From: Candidatus Omnitrophota bacterium
Lineage (GTDB): Bacteria > Omnitrophota > Gorgyraeia > Gorgyraeales > Gorgyraeaceae
Direction: 5' to 3'
DNA: 33,361 bases
Assembly (NCBI GenBank): GCA_026387235.1
Contig: JAPLMD010000025.1
Location: 1 to 33,361 of the forward strand
Made by a program: the position numbers and the translations under genes. Position 1 is the first letter of the stretch. The number at the start of each line of letters is the position of its first letter. The notes under the pieces are model-generated. The model searched no databases and was not told the DNA's origin. It saw only the letters and a program-made list of their open reading frames with translations. This document shows positions 1 through 10,147 of the stretch, in pieces.

Positions 1-465
1 TTCTTTAAGAAACTCCGGATTCGAGGCTACGTCAAAGCTTATGCCTCTTTTATTATTTATCCTCACAGTATGCTCAATCCAATTTCCGGTCTCGACAGGG
101 ACTGTGCTTTTTTCGATTATGAGGCGGTATGAAGGCATATTTTTCGCGATCTTGACGGCTACATTTTCAACATACGAAAGATCCGCTTCTCCGCCATGTT
201 TAGGAGGCGTGCCGACACAAATAAAAATAATCTGAGATTCTTTTACCGCATATTCAATGCTATCCATAAAAACCAACCGGCCCAGTTTCGCATTTTTCTT
301 AACCATCTTATCAAGGCCTTTTTCAAAAAAAGGCATCTTGAGTTTTTTTAAAAGGGCTATTTTTTCCGGGTCATTGTCAACGCAAATGACTTTATTACCA
401 AGTTCCGCGAAGCACGCGCTGGTTACCAGGCCGACGTAACCGGCTCCGATGATTGCAATGTTCAT
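1..465 (-). CDS. UDP-glucose 6-dehydrogenase, N-terminal part (3' end runs off the window)
   Basis: Own reverse-strand translation starts MNIAIIGAGYVGLVTSACFAELGNKVICVDND (Rossmann GxGxxG), followed by ..IIFICVGTPPKHGGEADLSYVENVA..IIEKSTVPVETG, typical of the UDPG/MDP dehydrogenase family. No stop in the window, so it is absent from the ORF track. Confidence 0.9.
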   Translation of the reverse strand, partial: MNIAIIGAGYVGLVTSACFAELGNKVICVDNDPEKIALLKKLKMPFFEKGLDKMVKKNAKLGRLVFMDSIEYAVKESQIIFICVGTPPKHGGEADLSYVENVAVKIAKNMPSYRLIIEKSTVPVETGNWIEHTVRINNKRGISFDVASNPEFLKE

Positions 466-514
466 ATTTTACTCCTGATTTACTTTTAGCGCGAAGCTTC
501 GCTTCGCTACTCCA

Positions 515-2620
515 TTATTTAGGATGAGGGTAGTAGTCTTTAAAATCAAACGGCACTTTGGGCGAGGCTTTGAGTTTCATGACAACCCAGAACGTAGTGC
601 CCCCGTCCCTATCAGAGCTAATGCTCGTCTCAGCCAGCCAGCAATGTAAATCTTTTATAACACCAAACTCTTTATTTTTAAATTCATTTATATATTTATG
701 CCCGTTTTCTTCCACTTCTTTCAGGTCATACCTGGAAAGAATCCTGAATGCCCATGCATTATTTAACTTATAAAATAATTCCGAGGTAAGCTCGCTGATT
801 TTATCCTGTTCATACCTGGATCCGAAACCAAACTGCCAGTCTTCGGTTTTATTAATATACAAATCCGTGTTCCAGGTCTGAAAATCTTCAGTATCAGGGT
901 CATATCTGGTATCTGATTCGAACCTGAGCCATTTAAAAGGCGTAAGTTCAAGGTCGCCTTTTATAGTTGAAAACTGGCTGCCCCGGCCTTCGGGCTTATA
1001 AAGATAATCGCCTGTTATTAATAGATACCCAAGGTCGATGGTTTTTAAAGTCTCTCCTATCATGCGTTTAGTCTGAAGCCTGTTTTCCAACCCAAGCGTA
1101 AAAGCGCTTTTCTGGTCGATAGCGTCTATATCGTCAAATTGTCCGAGTTTTACAGGATCAATCGACGGCTGATGAATATATTTATATTCTATCGTAGGTG
1201 TAACAATATGGTGCAGTTTATCAAAATCAACTCCCAAGAATTTGCCCGAGGCTTCATAAGTCTTGAAAAATTTCGCGCTTATGTCAACGCCTGTATAAAA
1301 GGCTGTCCTGAATTCATCTTCGCTGTCGTTCAAATCCCTGCTATAGATAGTATCTCTCATGCCTACAAACGGCGCCACGCTTAAGAAATTAACAAGTTTA
1401 AGCGGAGCGGATAATTTATTATATGTATCAAACCTGGTAACGCTTAAATCATTTGCATTATCGCTTATTTTTTTATTAAGATTAGTAAAGGTAGTGTCTG
1501 TTTTAAAGTAAATCGGCAGGTCAAAAAGTTTCTGGTCTTTAAGGTCGAACCTTGCTTCGGGAAGCCGCTCAGTAACTGTCTGAAAATGATTTACTCTTTT
1601 ACGCGCTAAAACACTAAGGGAGTACTCAGATTCCCTGTCCAGCGCATATATATAAGACTCGGGCGCAGATTCTCTTTCGTATTCCTCTCTATAAAAATAA
1701 TCTTTTGTCATGTTTGCATCGCTTGAGCGGTGATATTCCATGATAGCCATCGCATGGTCGTTTATATCCCAGCGATGACGCGCCTGGATTTGGTAACGCT
1801 GCTGTTCGCCCTTTTGGGATTCATTTCTATCTACATTACGCTGGTTTGTGTAGTAAGTCCTTAAAAGCCCTCCGCCAAAACCGTTTAAATAATACTTATA
1901 ATCAAAGCCTTCCGCAAGGCCCCATTTAGACCTCTCATCAACTCTCAAAGTAAGGCTATTTTTATCATCCATCTCGTACCTGTAACTATTTAACGCGAAA
2001 ACTCCCCATTTACTTTTCTTGCCCGGGATAACGTTTACGGCCGGCCAGCCTTCTGTTTTCAAGTTAAAATGATATTTGGGTAAATATGCGATAGGCGTAT
2101 TCCCGACTTTAACAGTAACGTCTTTGGCAGCTACTTTATTATCTGCGGTATTGATTGTAACGGTCTTGGCGGCTATTTTATAATGAGGCTTTAGAAGGCT
2201 GCAGCTTGTGATGTATCCATTTATGACCTTATAGGTGCTGTTTGATAAAAGTTCTATCTTGTCTCCGAACGCATACCATTCCCCTGATTTAGCCCTGGCT
2301 TTTAGGATAGTGCCGACTTTCGTGCCAAAATTATAGATTATCTTCTCGCCTTTTAATTCGGTTCCGGCAGTTTGTAAAACTACATTGCCTTCGGCTTCAG
2401 CGTCTTTTGTTTCAGTATAAACAGCTACTCTGTCGCAAGTGAGTTTCATGCCTTCATAATCGATCGAGACATTGCCCTTGCCTATTACCTTTTGTTCTTT
2501 GGGGAAAAATTCAATCTGGTCGCCGTTAACTTCTATGGGCTTACTATTATCTAATGCGTAAGAAATGCCGGCGAATAAAAATAATGCCAAAAATATGTTA
2601 TAAACTATAAATTTAACCAT
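515..2620 (-). CDS. lptD: LPS-assembly protein LptD (OstA-like N-terminal domain plus beta-barrel)
   Basis: Signal peptide; OstA repeats (IEVNGDQIEFFPKEQKVIGKGNVSIDYEGMKLTCDRVAVYTETKDAEAEGNV); 'YITSCSLLKPHYKIAAKTVTI' Cys motif; long beta-rich C-terminus. Confidence 0.88.
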   Translation of the reverse strand: MVKFIVYNIFLALFLFAGISYALDNSKPIEVNGDQIEFFPKEQKVIGKGNVSIDYEGMKLTCDRVAVYTETKDAEAEGNVVLQTAGTELKGEKIIYNFGTKVGTILKARAKSGEWYAFGDKIELLSNSTYKVINGYITSCSLLKPHYKIAAKTVTINTADNKVAAKDVTVKVGNTPIAYLPKYHFNLKTEGWPAVNVIPGKKSKWGVFALNSYRYEMDDKNSLTLRVDERSKWGLAEGFDYKYYLNGFGGGLLRTYYTNQRNVDRNESQKGEQQRYQIQARHRWDINDHAMAIMEYHRSSDANMTKDYFYREEYERESAPESYIYALDRESEYSLSVLARKRVNHFQTVTERLPEARFDLKDQKLFDLPIYFKTDTTFTNLNKKISDNANDLSVTRFDTYNKLSAPLKLVNFLSVAPFVGMRDTIYSRDLNDSEDEFRTAFYTGVDISAKFFKTYEASGKFLGVDFDKLHHIVTPTIEYKYIHQPSIDPVKLGQFDDIDAIDQKSAFTLGLENRLQTKRMIGETLKTIDLGYLLITGDYLYKPEGRGSQFSTIKGDLELTPFKWLRFESDTRYDPDTEDFQTWNTDLYINKTEDWQFGFGSRYEQDKISELTSELFYKLNNAWAFRILSRYDLKEVEENGHKYINEFKNKEFGVIKDLHCWLAETSISSDRDGGTTFWVVMKLKASPKVPFDFKDYYPHPK

Positions 2621-2629
2621 GCAATTCCC

Positions 2630-3529
2630 TCAACTTATCGTGAGTAATAAGGAGGCGCCAATGATGCCTGCGTCGGCGCCAAGCTTTGCCGGAACTATTT
2701 TTACGTGAGCAGCCTGGTCCTTCATAGCGCGCTTCCTGATTTCTTTTTTAAGCGGGTTTAAGATAAAAGGCCCTGCTTTGCTGACCCCGCCGCCGATCAC
2801 GATTTTATCCGGGTTTAATAAGTTTACTACCTGGCTGAGAGCTACGCTTAATTTTTCAGCAACATCTGTCCATATAGCCAAGGCTTTTTTATCTCCCAAT
2901 CCGGCTAATTCGCTTACTCTTTCAAGGGTAACGCTGTTACCGAATATCTTTTTAGCCCTTTCTAGTATATATCTATTGCCTATATATCTTTCAAGGCAAG
3001 CTATGCCGCCGCAATTACAGATAGGCCCGGTTTCATTAATAGGCATGTGCCCTACCTCGCCTGCTGTCATTGAACCGCCTCTATAAAGTTTACTATCTAT
3101 AATAATACCGCCTCCAACGCCTGTTCCAAGCGTAAGGCAAACTATATTGCGAGAGCCTTTACCAGCGCCAAATACGAATTCGCCGAGACTCATGGCGTTC
3201 ACATCATTATCAAGCATGACGGCTAAGCCCAGCTTTTTCTCTAGCATAGCTTTAAGCGGGACTTCTTTCCAGCCTTTTATGTTCGGGAAATAATGGACAA
3301 TGCCTTTTTTAGAATCTACAGGGCCTGGAACACCAATGCCGATGCCGGAAACCGCCTTACCTGACTCTTTTATTATATCTTTTACGTTATTTACGATTGA
3401 ATCTATAAGAAGGGTTTTATCAGCGCCCAGAGGGGTCTTGATTTTACGCCTGAAATAAACTTTGCCCCTATTATCTACAAGGCCGATTTTTACAAACGTT
3501 GCACCGAGGTCAATACCTATAGCGTACAT
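2630..3529 (-). CDS. ROK family sugar kinase (glucokinase-like)
   Basis: GIDLGATFVKIGLVD, TLGTGVGGGIIIDSKLYRG, zinc motif CNCGGIACLE. Confidence 0.92.
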   Translation of the reverse strand: MYAIGIDLGATFVKIGLVDNRGKVYFRRKIKTPLGADKTLLIDSIVNNVKDIIKESGKAVSGIGIGVPGPVDSKKGIVHYFPNIKGWKEVPLKAMLEKKLGLAVMLDNDVNAMSLGEFVFGAGKGSRNIVCLTLGTGVGGGIIIDSKLYRGGSMTAGEVGHMPINETGPICNCGGIACLERYIGNRYILERAKKIFGNSVTLERVSELAGLGDKKALAIWTDVAEKLSVALSQVVNLLNPDKIVIGGGVSKAGPFILNPLKKEIRKRAMKDQAAHVKIVPAKLGADAGIIGASLLLTIS

Positions 3530-3625
3530 AGCTAATTATATTACATTAATTTAGGGAAGAATGCAAATGATTTTTGTGGGAAAATAGGGGAAAATGGTCG
3601 CTGTCTATATTTTTTCTATTTTTCT

Positions 3626-4912
3626 TCACTCCACGCGGTTGCGGCCTTTTTCCTTGGCTTTATAGAGAGCTCTATCCGCTGATTCTATAAGGGAGCGTTC
3701 ATCCACTCCGTCTTCAGGAAAGCTGCTGATACCTATGCTGATGGTAATAGAAACCTTTTCATCATATGCTTTAAATACAGAATGTTCAACGCTTGAGCGG
3801 ATACGTTCCGCGGCCTGTAATGCCCCTTCTTTACCAATCCCAGCCAGAACAACAGTAAATTCTTCGCCGCCGTACCTGCCGATTATATCGATCTCGCGAA
3901 GGGTTGATTTAAGGACACTTGCGACTTCTTTCAGTATAACATCGCCTACAAGATGGCCGAATTTATCATTTTTTTCTTTAAAATAGTCCAAATCTATCAT
4001 AAGAAAAGACATGCTGGATTTTCTGCGCATGGATCGCCGGATTTCCTCCCTGAACCTTTCCAGAAAATAGCGCCTGGTAGAGACCTCTGTGAGCGAATCG
4101 GTTATTGCCATGTCCTGGACCTTTTTATACAGGATGACCTTTTGAAGCTGTATAGCAAACTGGCCTGCCAGGATAAAGAAATTTTCAAAATACGCCCTGG
4201 AAATATTTTCAACGTATAGGATGCCCGCTATCTTTTCCTCAGATATGAGTGGTATGGCTATCAACGTGTCAAAATCTTTTATGATGAAAAGCCTCCTGGA
4301 AAACCGCGTTTCTTCCATAGAAGAAATCAGGATTTCTTTCCGCTCCTGGAAAATCACTTCTATAAGCTCCCTGTCAAAATTATCAGGAGCCACTTTGGCA
4401 TAAGTGCGGCCAAGCTCAATCTCATAAACAGAATCTATCTGGTCATTGGGCTCTTTTAAAAGCACGAGCCTCGCGAGCCTGAATCTAAAAGATTTTCTAA
4501 GGACAGACGAGAATATGTCGAATATGTCCTCGAATGTGAGGCACTCGGACATCTCCTTCGAGATCTCGTATAAGGAAGAAACCTGCTGAGTTTTTCTTTC
4601 TATCTCAAGATTTGACTCCAGCTGCTTTTTATCGGCTTCCATAAGATTGTCGTAAGACTTTCTGACTGACCCGATTTCATTGCGCATTATGGATTTATAG
4701 GCGTTGAAATTCCTTTTGAATTTCTCCATGACAAAAGGAATGATGTTAAAAAATACGATAAATAAAATCGTTTCATACGATACATGCTTGAATTGAGCCG
4801 CTAACACGTATATGCTTATCAAAACAGAGCATGATAAGGACCAGCGGAGCTCTACTTTGTAGCTTAAAGGCAGAAGTATCACATAAAAAATAAAATATAC
4901 AAAAGGGTTCAT
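3626..4912 (-). CDS. Membrane-associated GAF-GGDEF diguanylate cyclase
   Basis: N-terminal hydrophobic helices; GAF-like region; RYGGEEF active site with REID (RxxD I-site) five residues upstream. Confidence 0.88.
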   Translation of the reverse strand: MNPFVYFIFYVILLPLSYKVELRWSLSCSVLISIYVLAAQFKHVSYETILFIVFFNIIPFVMEKFKRNFNAYKSIMRNEIGSVRKSYDNLMEADKKQLESNLEIERKTQQVSSLYEISKEMSECLTFEDIFDIFSSVLRKSFRFRLARLVLLKEPNDQIDSVYEIELGRTYAKVAPDNFDRELIEVIFQERKEILISSMEETRFSRRLFIIKDFDTLIAIPLISEEKIAGILYVENISRAYFENFFILAGQFAIQLQKVILYKKVQDMAITDSLTEVSTRRYFLERFREEIRRSMRRKSSMSFLMIDLDYFKEKNDKFGHLVGDVILKEVASVLKSTLREIDIIGRYGGEEFTVVLAGIGKEGALQAAERIRSSVEHSVFKAYDEKVSITISIGISSFPEDGVDERSLIESADRALYKAKEKGRNRVE

Positions 4913-6309
4913 AATATTGCTATTCTGTCTTTTCCTCCGCGCTTAGCTTTATAGAGGTTTTCATCGGCTTTTATGATCAACTCTTCATGGCTTTTGGCAT
5001 CCTCGGGAAAAGTAGCAACGCCGACGGAAAGCGTAATATGCGTCTTTATCCTGCGAAGTTCTATGCCTTCTTTTTTCACGGCCTTTCTGATATTATCGGC
5101 TATGCGCATCGCATCTTTTTTGGAAACATCCGGAAAAAATATTGAAAATTCTTCTCCTCCGTAACGACACGCTATGCCGCCGCTTACAAAATTTAAAAGC
5201 ACCTTGGAAATCAATTTTAACACCATATCGCCTGCCACATGGCCATACTCATCGTTATAATTTTTGAAATTATCTATGTCTATCATCAGAAAAGAACACG
5301 ATAAATTATTACGATAACAATAAAGCACATCCTGCTTCAATCTTTCCAGAAAATATCTTCTAAGATATAATCCAGTAAGGCCGTCTCTGATGGCAAGATC
5401 CAGGGTTTGCTTGTACAAAACCGAGTTCTGAAGGCTCACCGCGCCTATGTCGCATATGATACCCAAAAGCCTCAGGTCCTCGGAGGTATAGTGGTAAGGG
5501 TAAAAATTTTCCAGCCTCAAAATACCTATCACCTTATGGCCTTCCATTAATGGGCAGGAAATAATGGAACGGAACGACCTCTCGTACTTGCTGAATCTAT
5601 CCTCGCTGAATCTGAAATCTTTTTTTATGTCTTCCACCAAAAGGGCCTGGCGCTCTTTGAAAACCCATTCATCAAGTATGTCGCCCTTTTTTGTCTTTAT
5701 CTTATCAGGATGAGTCTTGTTTACCGAAAGGGCAAGATTTAATTCCTGTTTCGAGGTGTCCACCAGAAATAAAAGCCCCGAATCCGATTTACCGACAATA
5801 TTAAAAGCATTGTCCATTATATTTTTTACAACATCTTCCAGGGTTAATGTGGAATTAAGGACAGAGACGACGTCTTTCAGGGAGTTATATCTGTTGCCCT
5901 TCTTCTCTAAAGACACGGCTTCTTTCTTATGCTTATTATGTTCATCCTTAAGGACGTTGATATTTTCCGCTATTTCTTCGATGCGGGTCTTTACAATAAG
6001 AGTATAATAGTTGTGCTTTTTTATTTCATTGTCTGCAATTAAAAACGTTATGAAAAATACAGGGATATGCAAAACATACAAAAGATGAGTTGTGATCGAT
6101 ATGAGAATGGACAGAAAAACGCTGGCGCCCAGAAAGAAAAGAGTTCTATAGTAGCCGAGTTCGTGCAAGCTGAAGATTATGACCAGATTATATAAAAAAA
6201 GATTGGGAAGCTTGGGAAGGTTGGTGCGAAAAACAAGGTAGGAAACGATTACAAAGCTGACGCTGCATAATAATATTGTTATTAAAGTATTTTTATTGTC
6301 TGATTGCAT
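4909..6309 (-). CDS. Membrane-associated GAF-GGDEF diguanylate cyclase, paralogue of the neighbour
   Basis: N-terminal hydrophobic helices; GAF; RYGGEEF motif. The ORF track starts at GTG 6315; ATG at 6309 is a plausible start. Overlaps the next gene by 4 nt. Confidence 0.87.
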   Translation of the reverse strand: MQSDNKNTLITILLCSVSFVIVSYLVFRTNLPKLPNLFLYNLVIIFSLHELGYYRTLFFLGASVFLSILISITTHLLYVLHIPVFFITFLIADNEIKKHNYYTLIVKTRIEEIAENINVLKDEHNKHKKEAVSLEKKGNRYNSLKDVVSVLNSTLTLEDVVKNIMDNAFNIVGKSDSGLLFLVDTSKQELNLALSVNKTHPDKIKTKKGDILDEWVFKERQALLVEDIKKDFRFSEDRFSKYERSFRSIISCPLMEGHKVIGILRLENFYPYHYTSEDLRLLGIICDIGAVSLQNSVLYKQTLDLAIRDGLTGLYLRRYFLERLKQDVLYCYRNNLSCSFLMIDIDNFKNYNDEYGHVAGDMVLKLISKVLLNFVSGGIACRYGGEEFSIFFPDVSKKDAMRIADNIRKAVKKEGIELRRIKTHITLSVGVATFPEDAKSHEELIIKADENLYKAKRGGKDRIAIL

Positions 6310-6314
6310 AAGCA

Positions 6315-6352
6315 CCCTTCGACGCGCTCGCTATGTGCTCGCCTGCTCAGGG
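6315..6352. repeat. CCCTTCGAC...GCTCAGGG-type repeat in the intergenic gap
   Basis: cccttcgacgcgctcgctatgtgctcgcctgctcaggg; same end sequences as the grpE-tail repeat. Confidence 0.6.
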
Positions 6353-6358
6353 TTAGGC

Positions 6359-7462
6359 TTATATTATGGTTTCTTCTGTATCTTTATTAAAAAAGTGGGC
6401 CTTTGACATGTCAAATACAAGGTCTATATCCTGGTGGACTTCCGGTCTGTCGTGCCCGCCTACCCTCGCGATAAGCGAACTCTTGCCGACCGCGATATAT
6501 AGGAAGGCCTCCGCGCCCATCGGCTCTACTATCTCGACAACAGCTTTTACCGTATTTTCGGAGGAAGCTTGGGAAGTAAAAAGCTTATCGTATATATCTT
6601 CCGGCCTTATCCCGAAGAAAATTTCTTTACCGTCATACGCGGCCAGCTTTTTATACATGTCCTCTACTATTTTCACGATGAAGCCCTCGTCCGTAAAGAA
6701 AAACCTTGAGTCTTTTTTTATTATCTTGCCTTTTACAAAATTCATGGGAGGCGAACCCATGAAGCCCGCTACAAATTTATTGACCGGCTTATCGTAAAGT
6801 GTAATAGGATCCGCAACCTGGTGAATAATACCGTCTTTCATTACGACTATGCGGCTACCCATGGTCATAGCTTCTGTCTGGTCGTGGGTAACATATATCA
6901 TCGTTGACTGCAGCCTGATATGAAGTTTATTTAATTCTATTCTCATCTGGACGCGCATCTTAGCGTCCAAATTGCTCAAAGGTTCGTCAAATAAAAATAC
7001 CATGGGCTTGCGGACTATGGCTCTCCCCACCGCAACTCTCTGACGCTGTCCTCCAGAAAGTTCCCCAGGCCGCCTGTTTAAAAGCTTGATAATACCTAGG
7101 ATTTCTGCTGCTTCCTTGACCCTTGTTTCTATCTCTGATTTAGGATACTTGCGGAGCCTGAGAGCGAATGACATGTTCTCATAAACTGTCATGTGAGGAT
7201 AAAGCGCGTAATTCTGAAAGACCATGGCAATGTCCCTATCTTTCGGAGGAACGTCATTGACCATTTTATTGCCTATCCAGATCTCGCCTTTTGTAACATC
7301 TTCCAGGCCTGCTATCATCCTTAACGTGGTAGACTTGCCGCAGCCCGACGGGCCTACAAGGACTACGAACTCTTTATTTTCTACTCCAAGGCTCACATCA
7401 CAGACAGCTTCTATGTTGCCCGGATAAACCTTATAAACGTTTTTTAGACTTACCTGCGCCAT
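6359..7462 (-). CDS. ABC transporter ATP-binding protein, UgpC/MsmK/MalK type
   Basis: GPSGCGKST Walker A, LSGGQRQRVAVGRAIVRKP signature, VFLFDEP Walker B, C-terminal TOBE-like region. Confidence 0.93.
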   Translation of the reverse strand: MAQVSLKNVYKVYPGNIEAVCDVSLGVENKEFVVLVGPSGCGKSTTLRMIAGLEDVTKGEIWIGNKMVNDVPPKDRDIAMVFQNYALYPHMTVYENMSFALRLRKYPKSEIETRVKEAAEILGIIKLLNRRPGELSGGQRQRVAVGRAIVRKPMVFLFDEPLSNLDAKMRVQMRIELNKLHIRLQSTMIYVTHDQTEAMTMGSRIVVMKDGIIHQVADPITLYDKPVNKFVAGFMGSPPMNFVKGKIIKKDSRFFFTDEGFIVKIVEDMYKKLAAYDGKEIFFGIRPEDIYDKLFTSQASSENTVKAVVEIVEPMGAEAFLYIAVGKSSLIARVGGHDRPEVHQDIDLVFDMSKAHFFNKDTEETII

Positions 7463-7473
7463 AGATTTTTATT

Positions 7474-8325
7474 TTAAGAGGGCGTTAAATAGCTGATAAG
7501 CTGAGAGACAACGCTCCTGAGATTCTTGCGGTGTGCAATTATATCTATAAGACCGTGCGCTAAAAGAAACTCCGAGGTTTGGAAACCTTCGGGAAGTTTC
7601 TGGCGGATAGTCTGCTCTATTACTCTTGGGCCGGTAAAACCTATGAGGGCTTTAGGCTCAGCTATTATAATGTCGCCCAGGGTGGCAAAACTCGCAAGGA
7701 CTCCTGCCATCGTAGGATTGGTAAGTATAGAAATATATAGAAGTCCTGCTTTATTATGCCGTGCGAGAGCCGCGCTTGTCTTTGCCATCTGCATGAGAGA
7801 AATCATGCCCTCATACATCCTGGCGCCTCCGCCTGACCCTGATATTATTACCAGCGGCAGCTTATTTTCAGTGGCATACTCCGTAATCCTGGTAATCTTC
7901 TCGCCTACAACCTGGCCCATAGTTCCCATTATAAAACGCGAATCAGTCACGCCGATGGCAATAGGGCTTTTTTCGAGAAGGGCTTTGCCTATCACGCAGG
8001 CATCAATCATGCCGGTGGTTTTACGGTCTTCTTCCAGTTTTACGGGATATGCTTTGGGCCCTTTGAAATTTAAAGGGTCTCCCGATTTCATGTCTTTATC
8101 AAATTCTTCAAAACTAGCTTCATCCGTAAACTGACTTATGCGTTCGTACGCGGAAAGCGTGAAATGGAAATTGCATTTAGAGCAGACTTTGAAATTTTCA
8201 TCAAGGGTTTTTTTGTAGATCGTATCGCCGCAGTCCTCGCACTTTACCCACTGGCCGCCAGGCACGCCTTTGCGCTTCTGCGGGATATTGGTGACTGTAG
8301 ATTTTGGTTGACCAAATAGAGGCAT
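7474..8325 (-). CDS. accD: Acetyl-CoA carboxylase carboxyltransferase subunit beta
   Basis: C4 zinc finger CEDC..CSKC; SGSGGGARMYEGMISLMQMAKT; ILTNPTMAGVLASFATLGDIIIAEPKALIGFTGPRVIEQT. Confidence 0.95.
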   Translation of the reverse strand: MPLFGQPKSTVTNIPQKRKGVPGGQWVKCEDCGDTIYKKTLDENFKVCSKCNFHFTLSAYERISQFTDEASFEEFDKDMKSGDPLNFKGPKAYPVKLEEDRKTTGMIDACVIGKALLEKSPIAIGVTDSRFIMGTMGQVVGEKITRITEYATENKLPLVIISGSGGGARMYEGMISLMQMAKTSAALARHNKAGLLYISILTNPTMAGVLASFATLGDIIIAEPKALIGFTGPRVIEQTIRQKLPEGFQTSEFLLAHGLIDIIAHRKNLRSVVSQLISYLTPS

Positions 8326-8326
8326 A

Positions 8327-9535
8327 TTAGAATACGTTTATTACCAGGCCCGTGAGAACCTTAGGGTAAAAATACGTTGATTTCTGCGGCATGCGGTTGC
8401 CGAGAAAAGCAACGTCCCTGATTTCCGTGATCTTCACGGGGTTGACTAAAATAGCGAAACTGAATTTGCTGCTATTTACTTCCTTAATAGCATAATCTAA
8501 ATCTTTCGTAAAATCTATAAAAATTTTCCGGAGCGGATCTATGATAAGATTTTTAGCAATGGTAACGTCTAAGTCTATTTTACCCTTAAATATAAGGCCC
8601 GTGAATCTTTTTTGCCCGTAAATCACAAATCTGGCTTCGGTGGGTTTGGCTTTGGCTAGAAAAGCCTTGAGATCTTTTTTGGATTCAAGGGGTTTTGTAA
8701 TAAAATTTTTATTTAAACTTGCCTCCAGGGCGAGAAGCGCATCTTTATCCAGCCCTCCTATTAATCTATGATACGGCAATACCACAAGACCGTCTCCAAG
8801 AAGGTCTGTAAAATAGGTAAGTATGTAACCGTATTTAGGGTCTTTTTTAAATTTACTGAAAGCGAGCCCGACTTCATATCTATGATGGCCGTCCGCGATA
8901 AAAATCTTTTTATTTTTCATAAGGCCGGTAAGTATTGCGATTATATTTTTATCGGAGACCTGCCAGAATTTATTCCTGATGCCGTGGCTATCGACTATAT
9001 TTACTAACGGCCTGGGTTTCATCTGATTCTTCAGGATATCGGAAACAGCCCTGTCTTTATCTTCGAATATCGCGAATACAGGGCCGAGATTTGCCTCAAT
9101 GGCATGGATAAGCTTAGCCCTGTCTTCTTTCGGCGCAGCTAACGTATTTTCATGAGGATATATGGAAGATTTTTTCGTATCAAATTCTTCGAGCTTCAGA
9201 AGCGCGATAAAACCAATCCTTTTTTTAATATTTCCGTCGAGCTTGAATTCCTGCAGGTTTATGTATATGCTGGGATTTTTGTCTTGCTTAAGAATTTCTT
9301 TTCTCCGCCAATCTTTAAGGTATCGGCCGGCGCGGATATATTTATTGTCTTTATCATTGTCACCGGGCGAGGATTTTCCAAGAAGCATGCGGACGATATT
9401 ATATTGATTCAATTTATAAAGACAACCCTGTTCCTCTTCAGAGATCACATCATAAGGCGGGGCAACTACTTTTGAAAGATCTTTTATCTTTTCCTGATTA
9501 TAACTAGTGCCTTTAAAAGCGGCAATATTTGCCAT
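8327..9535 (-). CDS. DUF1015 family protein
   Basis: N-terminus 'FKGTSYNQEKIKDLSKVVAPPYDVISEEEQ' and 'IFIADGHHRYEVGLAF' characteristic of DUF1015. Confidence 0.87.
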   Translation of the reverse strand: MANIAAFKGTSYNQEKIKDLSKVVAPPYDVISEEEQGCLYKLNQYNIVRMLLGKSSPGDNDKDNKYIRAGRYLKDWRRKEILKQDKNPSIYINLQEFKLDGNIKKRIGFIALLKLEEFDTKKSSIYPHENTLAAPKEDRAKLIHAIEANLGPVFAIFEDKDRAVSDILKNQMKPRPLVNIVDSHGIRNKFWQVSDKNIIAILTGLMKNKKIFIADGHHRYEVGLAFSKFKKDPKYGYILTYFTDLLGDGLVVLPYHRLIGGLDKDALLALEASLNKNFITKPLESKKDLKAFLAKAKPTEARFVIYGQKRFTGLIFKGKIDLDVTIAKNLIIDPLRKIFIDFTKDLDYAIKEVNSSKFSFAILVNPVKITEIRDVAFLGNRMPQKSTYFYPKVLTGLVINVF

Positions 9536-9908
9536 AAAAAATAACTCCTATTGTTCCTCCGGCAAAATCTGTCATTAGATCAAAAATATCGCAGGTGCGG
9601 CACGATACAAAAAGCTGATGGAATTCATCCGACGCCCCGTAAGCCACAGCCGCCAGGACCGCCAGTATTTTAAAATTTTTATACAAAATCTCCCGTGGGG
9701 AACTTTTAAAAGCCCGGGCCGCGAGGATGCCGAAAACAGCATATTCAATTAAATGCAGAAACTTGTCAAAATAAGGTATGGAAATACCAGGCAGAGGCTC
9801 GGGTATGCTTGAAAAATAAAATATAATGCCGGCGTACAGGTATAAAGGCGCCCAGTATTTAAAGAATTTCTTGATCAATGTTTGCATCCTTCCTTGCACG
9901 TATGGCAT
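9513..9908 (-). CDS. VanZ-like family membrane protein
   Basis: 'FYFSSIPEPLPG...FDKFLHLIEYAVFGILAARAF...GASDEFHQLFVSCRTCDIFDLMTDFAGGTIG' VanZ-like motif. True start may be M at about 9887. Confidence 0.82.
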   Translation of the reverse strand: MPYVQGRMQTLIKKFFKYWAPLYLYAGIIFYFSSIPEPLPGISIPYFDKFLHLIEYAVFGILAARAFKSSPREILYKNFKILAVLAAVAYGASDEFHQLFVSCRTCDIFDLMTDFAGGTIGVIFYGKYCRF

Positions 9909-10138
9909 GGGCTGGATGGGCTGTCTTTTTTTGCCTTTTCCTTATAGCTGGAGCTCCTGTAATCAGTGGCATAAAACCCTGGGCCTTTGAATATAAAACC
10001 TCCGCCGAAACTTATTAGCCTTTTTACCTTGCCTTTACATTTTTTGTCAGGGCATGCAGTGATGGGTTTATCCTTTATACTCTGGGATATCTCAAACTTT
10101 TTTTTGCATTTCGCGCATTCGTATTCGTATGTCGGCAT
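9875..10138 (-). CDS. FmdB-family zinc ribbon protein
   Basis: MPTYEYECAKCKKKFE ... CPDKKCKGKVKRLIS. Confidence 0.9.
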   Translation of the reverse strand: MPTYEYECAKCKKKFEISQSIKDKPITACPDKKCKGKVKRLISFGGGFIFKGPGFYATDYRSSSYKEKAKKDSPSSPCHTCKEGCKH

Positions 10139-10147
10139 ATATAACTC

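Noticed and set aside
41-439. Plus-strand ORFs opposite the UDP-glucose dehydrogenase fragment, and similar plus-strand ORFs throughout
   Set aside because: They are antisense shadows of well-supported minus-strand genes; no recognisable motifs.
491-502. gcgaagcttcgc palindrome after lptD
   Set aside because: Short, common repeat-like sequence; no further support.
763-951. 62-aa minus-strand ORF overlapping lptD in another frame
   Set aside because: Inside the lptD coding region; no homology-like features.
3538-3566. Possible promoter TTGCAT-N17-TAATAT upstream of the ROK kinase
   Set aside because: Weak match, and the implied start would leave only a ~2-nt leader; not strong enough to list.
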